A stretch of 64,000 nt of DNA from Caldicellulosiruptor acetigenus (GCF_026914305.1 NZ_CP113866.1:337501-401500); one strand, 5' to 3'; positions 9,767 through 19,455 are shown, counted from the stretch's first letter. The notes: a model not told the origin generated them from the sequence alone. Program-made: numbers and translations.

Positions 9767-10669
9767 GTGCAAACGTCAGCAAAGTACAGGACAACAGAGG
9801 ATTTGGTCATTGACATTGTGGTATACACAGTCATGATAATTGTGATGATTGCTACTTTATATCCTTTTTGGAATATACTTGCGATTTCTCTTAACGATGC
9901 GCTTGACTCCATAAGAGGTGGAATATATCTGTGGCCAAGAAAATTTACACTTAACAACTATAGAGTCATCCTCAGCAATCCTGACATATACCATGCAACG
10001 CTTATATCAGTTTTGAGGGCTGTTATAGGGAGCATCACAAATGTTCTTTCATGTTTGATGGTTGCGTATGGAATTAGCCGAAAGGACTATATATTCAGAA
10101 AGTTTATATCCAGAGTTATAGTGTTTACAATGTATTTTAGCGGCGGTCTTATTCCCACATACCTTCTTATGAAAAATCTTCATCTTGTTGGAACATTCTG
10201 GGTGTACATTTTGCCTGGTATGGTAAGCGCGTTCAATATAATTGTGATAAGAAGCTATATAGACGGGCTTCCTCAAAGTCTTATTGAGTCAGCAAAGATT
10301 GACGGTGCAAGCGAATACAGGATACTGTTTCAGATAATTATGCCGCTTTGCCTTCCTGTGTTGGCAACTGTGACACTTTGGGTTGCGGTTGGTCAGTGGA
10401 ATGCGTGGTTTGACACCTTCCTTTACAACTCCGGAAAACCAGAGTTTTCTACTTTGCAATTTGAGCTTCAAAAGATTTTACAGTCTGTTCAGTCTGCATC
10501 AACAAACCCCGACTTTTCAGCATCACTTACATCTTCTGGCAGGACTGTGACACCAACTGCTATCCGTGCAACCATGACAATAGTCGCGACACTGCCCATA
10601 CTTTTTGTATATCCGTTCCTGCAAAGATATTTCATACACGGTCTTACAATTGGTAGTATAAAAGAGTGA
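9767..10669 (+). CDS. ABC transporter permease, LplC type
   Basis: This 300-aa permease is the partner of the upstream LplB-like subunit. It has six membrane spans and the EAA-loop segment ESAKIDGASEYRILFQIIMPLCLP near residues 185-205. Translation starts at GTG 9767 after AAGGGG. The C-terminal LTIGSIKE is typical for this subgroup. It ends 48 bp before the sensor-kinase gene, so transport and sensing genes are probably co-transcribed. Confidence 0.92.
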   Translation: MQTSAKYRTTEDLVIDIVVYTVMIIVMIATLYPFWNILAISLNDALDSIRGGIYLWPRKFTLNNYRVILSNPDIYHATLISVLRAVIGSITNVLSCLMVAYGISRKDYIFRKFISRVIVFTMYFSGGLIPTYLLMKNLHLVGTFWVYILPGMVSAFNIIVIRSYIDGLPQSLIESAKIDGASEYRILFQIIMPLCLPVLATVTLWVAVGQWNAWFDTFLYNSGKPEFSTLQFELQKILQSVQSASTNPDFSASLTSSGRTVTPTAIRATMTIVATLPILFVYPFLQRYFIHGLTIGSIKE

Positions 10670-10717
10670 AGAAGAGTGTGTTATAATTAAATCAATATCC
10701 TTTTAGCTTAAAAGAAG

Positions 10718-12520
10718 ATGGAAAGATTCATGCGCAAAATAAGTAAGATTATAAACGATATTCCACTGTTTAAGAAGATATTTTCCATATTTTTTATATT
10801 TGTTTTTATTCCCCTTTTGATTTTGAGCAGCCAATTTATCTCGCAGATTGATTTTTATATAAACGATAAGCTCCACAGCCAGCTTGAAAATGCGTCAAAT
10901 ATGACAATTTCAAATTTCAAGAAAGCTATTGAGCTTGCAATCAATCTTGCGTATACCATATATTCGGACCCGAGAGTAATTGAGACTGTAAATACCCGGT
11001 ACTTGTCTGTTGAGGAGTTTTATGATGCGTACGAGAAGAACATAAAACCCATACTTCAAAACGCAAGAATACTGTATCCGCAGATTTCGCAAATAACAAT
11101 ATACTGTGACAATCCTACCATACTAAATGCAGATGGGCTTGCGTTTTTGACAGAGGAATATAAAAAGTTTTTTCAAAAAGGAGGAAAAGAGGGTAAAAAT
11201 CTCTATGTGCTAAGTGGACTTGAAAATGAAAAACCGTATGTTTCTATTGTGCTAAATCTCAACTTTTATGAGCAATATGTACCCAAATACCAGCAAAGCA
11301 CAATTAAAAAGTTTTTAAGAATTGACCTGAACAGAGTGTATCTTAACAGTATTTTGAGCACGTTTAAAGATGGTCACATATTTATAGCAGATGAAGAAGA
11401 CACAGTATATTTTAGTGACCTTTTGTATTACAATCAGGTTGGAAGACTCAGCGACCTTTTGAAGGAAGAGAAAAATCAAACCATTGTGTTTGAAAAGCTT
11501 CTATCAACAGAGATTCCTTACTTTGAAAACTGGAGATACATTGTTACAACCAACAATAGTGGAATATCAAAGAGGCTATTTGAACATCAGAGAAATTACC
11601 TTGCAATTGTGGTTTTGTGTTTTGTACTTGCGTTTTTTGCACTTTTTTTAATAGTAAATTCGGTGGTAAGTAGACTTTCGGTTTTAGCAAGACACATAAA
11701 AAAGGCAAGAAAACAGCAGTTTGAAAGCATCAACATTGAAGCCGGCAAAGATGAGATAGGCCAGGTCATAGAAGAGTTCAATATCATGGCACAAAAGATA
11801 AAAGAGCTTCTTGAAAAGGAAATAAAGTATGAGCTAAGACAAAAAGAACTGGCGCTGGAGAAAAAACAGGCAGAGATAAATGCGCTTCAGAGCCAGATAA
11901 ATCCTCATTTTCTTTTTAACACCTTAGAGACAATCCGCATGAGAAGTATGCTCAAAAAAGAGTTTGAGACAGCAAATGCCATAAAACTTCTTGCAAAGCT
12001 TTTAAAACGAAGCATAAGGTGGGAAAACGACCTTATAACCATTGAAGAGGAAATTTTGGCTATTTATTACTACCTAGAGATACAAAAGTACAGGTTCGGG
12101 GAAAAGCTAAAATTTGAGGTTGAGGTTGAGGAGGATATAAAGTCAACAAAGATACCGAAGATGACCATACAACCTCTTGTTGAGAACGCATGTGTTCATG
12201 GGATAGAAAACAGCAAAGGTGAAGGAAGGATTGTGGTCAAGGTTTTCAAAGAAGGTGATATGATAGTAATACGTGTTGAGGACAATGGAAAAGGCATGGA
12301 AGATGAAAAGTTAGCAGAGCTCTTGCGGGCTATAAAAGGACTTTCATCTGACAAGGCAAGCAGTGTGGGGCTTAAAAATGTTTTTAGAAGACTTGAACTT
12401 TTTTATGACAAAGATTTTAGCTTTGACATATTTAGAGGCGAGCTTGGGGGATTAAAAGTTGTGATAAAAATACCGAACAAGAGGGACTTTGAAGATGCTG
12501 TACAAAGTGTTGATAGTTGA
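10718..12520 (+). CDS. YesM-type sensor histidine kinase
   Basis: This ~600-aa membrane kinase has a transmembrane helix (about residues 19-40), a ~250-residue extracellular sensor domain, a second helix (around 295-318), HAMP, coiled coil, and a His_kinase domain with phosphoacceptor SQINPHFLFNTLE. A HATPase follows, with an N box (VENACVHGIEN) and G box (VEDNGKGM). YesM/YesN pairs sense extracellular polysaccharide breakdown products in Firmicutes. The ATG at 10718 has a purine tract very close; ATG 10730 is an alternative. The end overlaps the response regulator by 26 bp. Confidence 0.9.
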   Translation: MERFMRKISKIINDIPLFKKIFSIFFIFVFIPLLILSSQFISQIDFYINDKLHSQLENASNMTISNFKKAIELAINLAYTIYSDPRVIETVNTRYLSVEEFYDAYEKNIKPILQNARILYPQISQITIYCDNPTILNADGLAFLTEEYKKFFQKGGKEGKNLYVLSGLENEKPYVSIVLNLNFYEQYVPKYQQSTIKKFLRIDLNRVYLNSILSTFKDGHIFIADEEDTVYFSDLLYYNQVGRLSDLLKEEKNQTIVFEKLLSTEIPYFENWRYIVTTNNSGISKRLFEHQRNYLAIVVLCFVLAFFALFLIVNSVVSRLSVLARHIKKARKQQFESINIEAGKDEIGQVIEEFNIMAQKIKELLEKEIKYELRQKELALEKKQAEINALQSQINPHFLFNTLETIRMRSMLKKEFETANAIKLLAKLLKRSIRWENDLITIEEEILAIYYYLEIQKYRFGEKLKFEVEVEEDIKSTKIPKMTIQPLVENACVHGIENSKGEGRIVVKVFKEGDMIVIRVEDNGKGMEDEKLAELLRAIKGLSSDKASSVGLKNVFRRLELFYDKDFSFDIFRGELGGLKVVIKIPNKRDFEDAVQSVDS

Positions 12521-14003
12521 AGATGAGGTATTTATGAGAGAAGGCCTAAAAAACCTAATTGACTGGAAAGAATTTGGGTTTGAGATAGTGGGCGAGGCAG
12601 AAGACGGAGTTACTGCCTTTGAATTTTTGAAAAAGATGCAGGTTGACGTGCTCATCAGCGACATCAAGATTCCGCTTTTAAGTGGCCTTGACCTTATAGA
12701 GAAGGTAAAAAAGGAGCTAAAAAACCCGCCTGAAGTGATAATCATCAGCGGGTATGCAGACTTTGAGTATGCAAAAAAAGCTATCCAGCATGGTGTTGTC
12801 AATTATATATTAAAGCCCATTGAAGAAGAGGAGCTTGTTGACACGCTTCTTAAAATAAAGTCAAAACTTAAAAAAAGGGAGTTAATTAAAGAAGGCGAGA
12901 GCCTGCTTGCACTTGAGAGAAGCTTTAAAGAAACGATAGAAAGTAGCAACATCAAGATAGAAAATGGAGTTTATGTTGGAATAGTCTATTTTAAAGAAAT
13001 GTCGAGCTGGCTAAGTCTCTTTCTTGATGAGAGAATAGAAAATATATTGTCAAGGATAAAGGGGTGTTTTGAGCAGCTAAAAAAAGAAGGACTTATGTAT
13101 GAATTTTCAGAGATTGAAGGCAAGTACTACGTAGTTGCAACATCTGAAGAGGACATAAAAAAGGCATATCAGAGCATAAAAAAGATGGTGGACTTTGCAA
13201 CAGAGATTGTGTTTGCTTTTTCAAGAAAGATTTCAAAATGGACTCAATTTTTTGATGCCATTTACGAGGCAGCATACTCTTTAAACTTTGCACTTTTTTA
13301 CAACCAGTTGGGAATTTCATTTTATAGTAGCAGTCTGCCCAATTCAAAAGAGCTTTTGTACTCAAAGGAATATGACAAAAAACTCATTTTGGCTATCGAA
13401 GAAGAAGATAGCCAGAGTCTACAAAAGATAATTAAAGAAATGATGGAGGATATTAAAGAAGGAAGGTATCAGCTTGACTTTTTGAGGACGTATTTGAGCT
13501 TTGTTGTGGTATCTATAAGCTCTTATTTTAGCAGGATAGGCCTAAATTTAGAAGATGAGATAGAGTACTTTTCAAGCTTGAGGCTTGAATTTTCAAACAT
13601 TGAGGAGATAGAAAAAAGCATATTAAAGTTTTGCGAAGGGATACTAAACAAGTTCAGACAGTGGAAAACAAGCCTATCTAACGGTATCATGAGTGAGCTT
13701 GAAAAGTATATAAAGGAAAACTATAACAAGAACCTGACACTAAAATCTGTTGCGCAAAAGTTTTATCTAAATCCTGTTTACTTGGGTCAGCTTTTCAAAA
13801 AGCATTATGGGGTGTATTTCAACTCTTATTTGCAAAAAATTCGTGTTGAAGAGGCAAAAAAGCTTTTGATGTCTACCAATATGAAGATATACGAAATTTC
13901 GCAGGCAGTTGGGTACAACGACACAGACTATTTTATCCAGTGCTTTACAAAACTTTGCAATATGACGCCCAACCAGTTTAGAAAAAAATATAGAAAAGTA
14001 TAA
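12495..14003 (+). CDS. YesN-type response regulator with AraC DNA-binding domain
   Basis: This 502-aa two-component regulator has an N-terminal receiver domain with phosphoacceptor Asp in VDVLISDIKIP (around residue 55) and lysine in VVNYILKPIEE. A ~280-residue middle domain is followed by a C-terminal pair of AraC helix-turn-helices (NLTLKSVAQKFYLNPVYLGQ and KIYEISQAVGYNDTDYF). ATG 12495, spaced 9 nt from GAGGG, is preferred over the TTG at 12489. It is likely to activate the transporter operon and possibly other polysaccharide genes. Confidence 0.92.
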   Translation: MLYKVLIVEDEVFMREGLKNLIDWKEFGFEIVGEAEDGVTAFEFLKKMQVDVLISDIKIPLLSGLDLIEKVKKELKNPPEVIIISGYADFEYAKKAIQHGVVNYILKPIEEEELVDTLLKIKSKLKKRELIKEGESLLALERSFKETIESSNIKIENGVYVGIVYFKEMSSWLSLFLDERIENILSRIKGCFEQLKKEGLMYEFSEIEGKYYVVATSEEDIKKAYQSIKKMVDFATEIVFAFSRKISKWTQFFDAIYEAAYSLNFALFYNQLGISFYSSSLPNSKELLYSKEYDKKLILAIEEEDSQSLQKIIKEMMEDIKEGRYQLDFLRTYLSFVVVSISSYFSRIGLNLEDEIEYFSSLRLEFSNIEEIEKSILKFCEGILNKFRQWKTSLSNGIMSELEKYIKENYNKNLTLKSVAQKFYLNPVYLGQLFKKHYGVYFNSYLQKIRVEEAKKLLMSTNMKIYEISQAVGYNDTDYFIQCFTKLCNMTPNQFRKKYRKV

Positions 14004-14050
14004 AAAGAAGGCTGGGACTTTTGCAAAAAGCACTTTCCCAGCCTTCTTTT
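14002..14050. terminator. bidirectional terminator between yesN-like gene and metE
   Basis: The 12-bp perfect stem AGAAGGCTGGGA / TCCCAGCCTTCT is flanked by A and T runs on both sides, serving two convergent genes. Confidence 0.9.
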
Positions 14051-14075
14051 GCTTTTATGTTAAGAGGAAGATTTG

Positions 14076-16349
14076 TTATAAGTTATTTCTGACTTCCCAC
14101 GCTGCAAGCACCATGTTTTGCAAGGTAGGCAAAACTTCTTCTTCCTTTCTGGTTTTAAGACCGCAGTCAGGGTTTACCCACAGCCTGTCTTTCCCAACCT
14201 TTTCTATCATCTTTAATATGAGCTTTTTCATCTCTTCCTTTGATACAATTCGAGGTGAATGCACGTCAAACACGCCAGGACCTACCTCTGCTTTTAAACT
14301 GCTTTTGTTTATGCTGTCGAGCAATGTAAAATCAGATTTAGCTGCCTCAAAAGTTATAACGTCCACATCCATCTTTGCTATTTCATCTAAAAGCTCATCA
14401 AAGTTGCTGTAACACATATGCGTGTGGATTTGCGTCTGTGGTTTTACCTTTGAGCATGTGAGCCTAAACGCCTTTATCGCCCATGATAGATAGCTACTAT
14501 GCTGGCAGCGCCTGAGCGGAAGCTTTTCAATCAGTGCTGCCTCATCAATCTGAATAATCTTTACACCCTCTCTTTCAAGCTCCAAAACCTCTTCTTTTAT
14601 TGCAAGAGCAAGCTGAAAAGCTACATCTTTCAATGGTATATCTTCGCGCACAAATGACCAGTTGAGGATTGTCACTGGTCCTGTCAAGATCCCTTTTACA
14701 GGCTTCGAAGTCAAGCTTTGTGCGTATTTTATATATTCCACTGTGAGTGATTTTTTTCTTTTAATGTCAGAAAATATTATAGGAGGTTTTACACATCTTG
14801 TACCATATGACTGAACCCAACCGTTTTGAGTGATTAAAAACCCTTCCAAGTTTTCACCGAAAAACTCTACCATGTCATTTCTTTCGTATTCGCCGTGGAC
14901 AAGCACATCAAGCCCGATTTCTTCTTGAAGCTTTATTACTCTTTCAATCTTGGATTTTATAAAGTTTTTATATTCTTCAAGTGTTATTTCACCTTTTTTA
15001 AGTCTGCTTCGTGCTGATCTTACGTCTGGGGTTTGCGGGAATGACCCAATTGTTGTTGTCGGAAGCTGGGGCAAGTTCAAAACCTCTTTTTGAAGCTTGA
15101 TTCTCTCCTCAAAACACGGTTTTCTTTCAAAGTCATCGTCTGTAAGACCACTTACAGCTGTGCTAACATCTGATAGTTTGTTTTTATTCAGCTCTTCAAA
15201 AAGCTGAACATTTTGAACATAGATGCTGTTTGCGGTAAAGCTTTCTTGAGAGAACAAAAGCTTTAGCTCAGACAGCTCTTTTAGCTTTTCCTCAGCAAAT
15301 GCTAAAAACTTCTTTTTATTGCTGTCAAGCTGTGTTTCGAACTTCAAAGAGTATGGCACAAAGAGTAAGGAACATGATGTTGAAATTACAATGTTTTTCT
15401 TGTCAACAAATGAGGAGAGCATATTTAAAAGCTCAAGCGTATTTTTGTAGTTGTTTTTAAACACATTTCTGCCATTCACAACTCCAGCAACCAGGAGCTT
15501 ATCCTGTGGGAAACCAAATTTTTTAATGAGCTCTAAATTGAACTTTCCATCAACAAAGTCAAGGCCGATTGCGTCAAAGTTAAGAGAGATTATCTTTTCG
15601 AAGCAGTCTCTGACATCTCCAAAATAGGTCTGAAGAAGTACCTTCAGCTTTCCTTTATTAAGAAGAAGGCTGCGATAAAAATCTTCAAAAAGCTCTATGT
15701 CTTTTGTACTTAAGTCTGTGACAAGTATCGGTTCATCTATCTGAACAAACTCGCTACCTAACTCTTCAAACCTTTTTAGTATTTGAATATATACATCAAG
15801 CAGCTTTTCCCAGAAAGATTTGTCGTACATATCAACATTCGTTTTTTTGGAAAGCTTTAAAAATGTCAGAGCACCGATTATTGTCGGTTTTGTCTTAACT
15901 CCTATTGAAAGTGCTTCGACAAATTCATCAAAAGGTTTTGTTGATGAAAGCTCAAATTTGGTGTTTTCAGTGATTTCAGGCACAAGATAGTGGTAGTTTG
16001 TAAAGAACCACTTTTTCATAGGCAAAGCTTTAAGATCAATGTTTTGGTCTTGATACCCTTTTGCAAGTGCAAAGTAGAGCTCGAGATCATCTGAGAAAAC
16101 CGCCTTGTATTCCTCGGGTATTGCGCCAACAAGCATTGCATGGTCTAAAAAAGTGTCGTAAAGCGAAAAGTCATTTGATGATATCAGGTCAACACCATAC
16201 TCTTTTTGAAGTTGCCAGTGAGTCTTTTTTAAGTTTTTTGAGTTTTGAATGAGCTCTTTTTTTGAAAGATTTTTGTCCAGATAGCTCTCAACCCATTTTT
16301 TAAGCTCTCTATTTTGTCCTATTCTTGGAAAACCGACAACTGAAATCAT
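14076..16349 (-). CDS. metE: cobalamin-independent methionine synthase MetE
   Basis: This 757-aa cytoplasmic enzyme transfers the methyl group of 5-methyltetrahydrofolate-Glu(n) to homocysteine. Both halves of the duplicated barrel are present: N-terminal VVGFPRIGQNRELKKWVESY and C-terminal LPTTTIGSFPQTPDVRSAR. Zinc ligands are visible in HMCYSNF and NPDCGLKTR. The gene is preceded by a cobalamin riboswitch and terminator, so it should be expressed only when B12 is scarce. Length is normal and the frame intact. Confidence 0.96.
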   Translation of the reverse strand: MISVVGFPRIGQNRELKKWVESYLDKNLSKKELIQNSKNLKKTHWQLQKEYGVDLISSNDFSLYDTFLDHAMLVGAIPEEYKAVFSDDLELYFALAKGYQDQNIDLKALPMKKWFFTNYHYLVPEITENTKFELSSTKPFDEFVEALSIGVKTKPTIIGALTFLKLSKKTNVDMYDKSFWEKLLDVYIQILKRFEELGSEFVQIDEPILVTDLSTKDIELFEDFYRSLLLNKGKLKVLLQTYFGDVRDCFEKIISLNFDAIGLDFVDGKFNLELIKKFGFPQDKLLVAGVVNGRNVFKNNYKNTLELLNMLSSFVDKKNIVISTSCSLLFVPYSLKFETQLDSNKKKFLAFAEEKLKELSELKLLFSQESFTANSIYVQNVQLFEELNKNKLSDVSTAVSGLTDDDFERKPCFEERIKLQKEVLNLPQLPTTTIGSFPQTPDVRSARSRLKKGEITLEEYKNFIKSKIERVIKLQEEIGLDVLVHGEYERNDMVEFFGENLEGFLITQNGWVQSYGTRCVKPPIIFSDIKRKKSLTVEYIKYAQSLTSKPVKGILTGPVTILNWSFVREDIPLKDVAFQLALAIKEEVLELEREGVKIIQIDEAALIEKLPLRRCQHSSYLSWAIKAFRLTCSKVKPQTQIHTHMCYSNFDELLDEIAKMDVDVITFEAAKSDFTLLDSINKSSLKAEVGPGVFDVHSPRIVSKEEMKKLILKMIEKVGKDRLWVNPDCGLKTRKEEEVLPTLQNMVLAAWEVRNNL

Positions 16350-16390
16350 CTTGCACTTTCAACCTCCAAACTAAAAATTTTATTCTACAG

Positions 16391-16460
16391 CCAGAAAAAA
16401 CAAAATGGGTCTTTACTGCTGCCAATAAAGGCTCAAATTTCGTCAAGGCAGTAAAGACCC
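16391..16460 (-). terminator. riboswitch-controlled terminator before metE
   Basis: On the minus strand GGGTCTTTACTGCC (from 16460 down) pairs with GGCAGCAGTAAAGACCC (to 16407), one unpaired trinucleotide apart, and is followed by a U-rich tract at 16406-16391. The 5' arm is also complementary to an upstream antiterminator segment at 16576-16592. Confidence 0.88.
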
Positions 16461-16575
16461 ATCACTACCATTCTTCAAAAAAGCTTTTGTGCTTTTAAAA
16501 TGCTTTTTTAAAGAAGCAAAAAGCTTTGAGAAATAAGGTATGGTAGGGGCTAAAAAGGACAAAATATCCCCCTGC

Positions 16576-16621
16576 GGTCTTTACCACCTTGACTCAGCTT
16601 CCCACCGAAGTAAAGTCAAGG
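16576..16621 (-). promoter_or_regulatory. antiterminator and anti-antiterminator segments of the metE leader
   Basis: Minus-strand 16592-16576 (TCAAGGTGGTAAAGACC) can pair over 17 positions with the 5' arm of the terminator at 16459-16443, using two G-U pairs. The same segment overlaps a smaller hairpin CCTTGACT/AGTCAAGG (16621-16614 with 16594-16587) lying next to the aptamer. B12 binding presumably favours the small hairpin and hence termination. Confidence 0.75.
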
Positions 16622-16624
16622 CAT

Positions 16625-16845
16625 CTCAAGCAGGCAGGTCTCCTGGCTCGCACCTCATCCTCACCCTCAGCACCTTCCCAGAAGGCAAGCTCCACTTTCA
16701 AAAGAGGAACCCAACCTTCCAGTGGCAAAAATTTTTTGAGGGCTTGTCAGTGCTCACAGTAGCGGGGGCTGCAGCGGATTTTCACCGCTTTCCCTATTAA
16801 GCCGCCAAATGGCAGCACCTGCTTGATAGGTAAAGGTGCCTATTG
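16625..16845 (-). promoter_or_regulatory. cobalamin (adenosylcobalamin) riboswitch aptamer
   Basis: The minus strand contains the conserved B12 box AGCCAGGAGACCTGCC (16648-16630 region) and the core segment GGGAAAGCGGTGAAAATCC followed by GCAGCCCCCGCTACTGTGA, the hallmarks of the cobalamin riboswitch family. It precedes the B12-independent methionine synthase gene, the classic regulated target. Confidence 0.95.
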
Positions 16846-17258
16846 CAAATATTCAATTTTTTATTTGTATTGCATATTTGCAATGAAAATTGACAATTGC
16901 ATTTATGCGACATGTTTTATATCAAACATGTTAATTGAAAAGTTAGGAATTGTCAATATGCTAAAAAGAACTGATTGGAAATTATTATTTGGAAGATTAT
17001 TTTCAATAATTTAGTATGATTGCTAAAAAATCATTATCCGACTTTAAAGCAGAAGATTTGAACAAAAAAGATCTTGTATTAATTTATAGAAAGAATTATA
17101 ATAGTATAAAATAAAATCTCTAAATGGGAATTTCTGTGTCGAAAAATGTCGAAATTTTCAAAACGACATAACATAAACTATATTCAAAAACTTGCACAAT
17201 TCCTATTTTGGTGGGACAATCTGAGAAATAGAAAAATAAAAACAGGAGGTGTTTGAGT
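16846..17258. promoter_or_regulatory. non-coding region with promoter for the OLD nuclease gene
   Basis: This very AT-rich 410-bp stretch separates the riboswitch from the divergent OLD gene. A good plus-strand promoter is visible: TTGTAT at 17074-17079, a 17-bp spacer and TATAAT at 17097-17102. The metE promoter must also lie here on the minus strand, but I could not pick it with confidence. No gene is evident. Confidence 0.6.
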
Positions 17259-18989
17259 TTGAAGATTAAATCAGTTCATATTCATAATTTCAGGTCAATA
17301 AAGGATGGGAAATTTGACTTATATGACTATAATGTGTTAGTAGGTAGTAATAATTCTGGTAAATCAAATGTTCTAACTGCGTTAAGGATTTTTTACGAAG
17401 ATGAAATTAAATATGATGAAAACAGTGATTTTCCTAAGTTTAAAACTGATGATAATGAAAGTTGGATAGAAATTGAGTATGTCTTATCAGAGGAAGAAGT
17501 GAAAAGTATTAAAAAAGAATACGTATATGACAATAATATGTTAAAAGTAAGAAAGTATTTAAAATCAGAAGATAGAAACAAGGTTAAAGCTAATCAAAGT
17601 AACATATATGCGTACGAAAATGGTAAGCTTTCAGAAAATTTGTTTTATGGAGCGAGAAATATTTCACAAGCAAAATTGGGAACAGTGATATATATTCCTG
17701 CACTTGCAACAACAAACGAAACTTTAAAAACCACAGGACCATCTCCATTTAGAAAGTTATTGAATTTAATAATTAAGGAATTATCAAAAAAGAGTAAATC
17801 TTTTCAAAGACTTTACGAAGAATTTGAAAAATTTAACATTAGTTTGAAAAATGAAGAAACAGAGGATGGATTGTCTCTAAAAAATATAGAAAACAAAATA
17901 AATAATAGCCTTCGTGAGTGGAATGTAAAATTTAATGTCAATATAGAACCTATTGGGCCTGACGAAGTAATTAAAAGTTTAGTTAAAACTAACTTTATAG
18001 ATGAAACATTAAATAAAGAAAAGAATGTTACTCAATATGGCTTGGGTTTACAGCGTCATTTAATTTATACACTTATAAGAATTGCTTCCCAGATAGAAAG
18101 AGAGACAGAAGAAGAATCTAATAATAAGAAAGATTTTTCGCCAGATTTCACACTTATCTTATTTGAAGAGCCTGAGCTTTTCCTTCATCCAACTCAACAG
18201 GAGATTCTTAACGTTGGACTGAGGAATCTGGCAAGTGAAGAAAATCACCAAGTTCTTATAACTACACATTCTCCTATTTTTGTTAGCAAAAATATAGAGG
18301 AAGTATCGTCAATTATAAAATTAAAAAGAGAAGAAGGGGTTACAGAAATATTTCAAATTACAAACGAAAAAATAGATGAATTAATAAAAAACAACAATGA
18401 ATTATTTGTTATTTTAAAAAATAAATTAGATGATCCGCAAACAGATGAGAAAATTAAGGAAAGGATTAGGGAATTGATTGGAGAAACGGAAGAAGAAAGA
18501 AGATTAGAAGAAGAATCAATTAGATACTTATCTTGGTTAGATTCAGAAAGATGTTGTGCATTTTTTGCTGATTTAGTGCTGATATGTGAAGGTGCTACAG
18601 AGAAGGTGTTTATTGATTATCTTATAAGAAATAAAGTGCAAAAATTAAATGAAAAAAAGATTTATGTTTTGGATGCAATGGGAAAATTTAATATTCATAG
18701 GTATATGAATTTATTTAAAGAATTAGGAATTTACCATTCTGTTTTAATGGATAAAGATGAAAACAGAAATCTTCATGAAATTGTAAATGATTTTATTTTT
18801 AACAATAAAAATGATTATACGAAAAAGATAGATTTATTTGAAAAAAATATTGAGGACTTTTTAAATGTGGCTCAAGTAAAACAAGGCTGGAAGAAACCAA
18901 TTAATATACTATGGCATTACTTCCATAATAAGATAGAAGAGAAAAAGTTAGAAGATTTAATCGAGAAAGTAAAACAACTTATAGAATGA
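17259..18989 (+). CDS. OLD-family endonuclease (ABC-type ATPase with TOPRIM)
   Basis: This 576-aa protein has an SMC/RecF-like ABC ATPase half (Walker A VGSNNSGKSNVL near residue 35; signature region YGLGLQRHL; Walker B FTLILFEEPELFLHP; H-loop LITTHSP). The C-terminal half is a TOPRIM domain (LICEGATEKVFIDYL near 445; later MDKDEN). OLD proteins are nucleases with roles in phage defence and DNA metabolism. No UvrD-like GajB gene is adjacent, so this is a stand-alone class 1 type rather than Gabija. TTG 17259, nine bases after AGGAGG, fits better than TTG 17253. Confidence 0.85.
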   Translation: MKIKSVHIHNFRSIKDGKFDLYDYNVLVGSNNSGKSNVLTALRIFYEDEIKYDENSDFPKFKTDDNESWIEIEYVLSEEEVKSIKKEYVYDNNMLKVRKYLKSEDRNKVKANQSNIYAYENGKLSENLFYGARNISQAKLGTVIYIPALATTNETLKTTGPSPFRKLLNLIIKELSKKSKSFQRLYEEFEKFNISLKNEETEDGLSLKNIENKINNSLREWNVKFNVNIEPIGPDEVIKSLVKTNFIDETLNKEKNVTQYGLGLQRHLIYTLIRIASQIERETEEESNNKKDFSPDFTLILFEEPELFLHPTQQEILNVGLRNLASEENHQVLITTHSPIFVSKNIEEVSSIIKLKREEGVTEIFQITNEKIDELIKNNNELFVILKNKLDDPQTDEKIKERIRELIGETEEERRLEEESIRYLSWLDSERCCAFFADLVLICEGATEKVFIDYLIRNKVQKLNEKKIYVLDAMGKFNIHRYMNLFKELGIYHSVLMDKDENRNLHEIVNDFIFNNKNDYTKKIDLFEKNIEDFLNVAQVKQGWKKPINILWHYFHNKIEEKKLEDLIEKVKQLIE

Positions 18990-19043
18990 AAGTTAAAAAT
19001 ATTTGTTGTAAAATTAAATGCAACAGAATAAGAAAATATTAAA

Positions 19044-19336
19044 GCCATAGCTTCAAACCATGTATGATATTAGTTGAAAAGACAAACCCATACACAGGAG
19101 GTTTGAAGCTATGGCCTATAATAATCATACAACAAAGAGAAGAAAATTTAAACACCTAAGTTAAGCAGAAGGTGGGATTATAAAAGAGCTTTCAGAATTA
19201 GTATATGGTGTGAGAGAGATAATAAAAGAATTGGTCAGAAGTGCAAATAATTATCACTGTAGAAGAGAATTGTTTGTTTTTGTAACTTTTGAAATGTTTA
19301 AAGTTAGAAAGCCGTTAAGTATCTACTTTATTTGAT
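19044..19336 (+). pseudogene. remnant of an IS30-like transposase gene
   Basis: A 16-bp inverted repeat (19044-19059 with 19100-19115) sequesters an AGGAGG and the ATG at 19111, an arrangement known from insertion sequences that block read-through expression. The reading frame encodes a helix-turn-helix resembling the IS30 N terminus (ELVYGVREIIKELVRSANN), but an in-frame TAA follows codon 17 and the frame ends near 19336 with no catalytic domain. It is a decayed fragment. Confidence 0.6.
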
Positions 19337-19354
19337 TATTTTTTTATCTGATTA

Positions 19355-19406
19355 GTAAACTATTATCTTAAAATAGGTTGACAAATCTCAATGCGGGAAA
19401 TATAAT
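19355..19406 (+). promoter_or_regulatory. BirA operator overlapping the bioY promoter
   Basis: GTAAACT, 14 bp, then GGTTGACAA (19355-19384) matches the BirA box pattern of Firmicutes. It overlaps a near-consensus promoter: TTGACA at 19378-19383, a 17-bp spacer, TATAAT at 19401-19406. A second such box precedes bioB. Confidence 0.8.
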
Positions 19407-19455
19407 AAAGTAAAAATAACATTAAATGACAAAACAGAAAGGAGAGATCAATCCC

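Noticed and set aside
16540-16800. Plus-strand 86-codon frame
   Set aside because: It is the antisense of the cobalamin riboswitch aptamer and leader; no ribosome site or family pattern.
17259-18989. Gabija system
   Set aside because: GajA is OLD-like, but the required UvrD-like GajB gene is absent on both sides.
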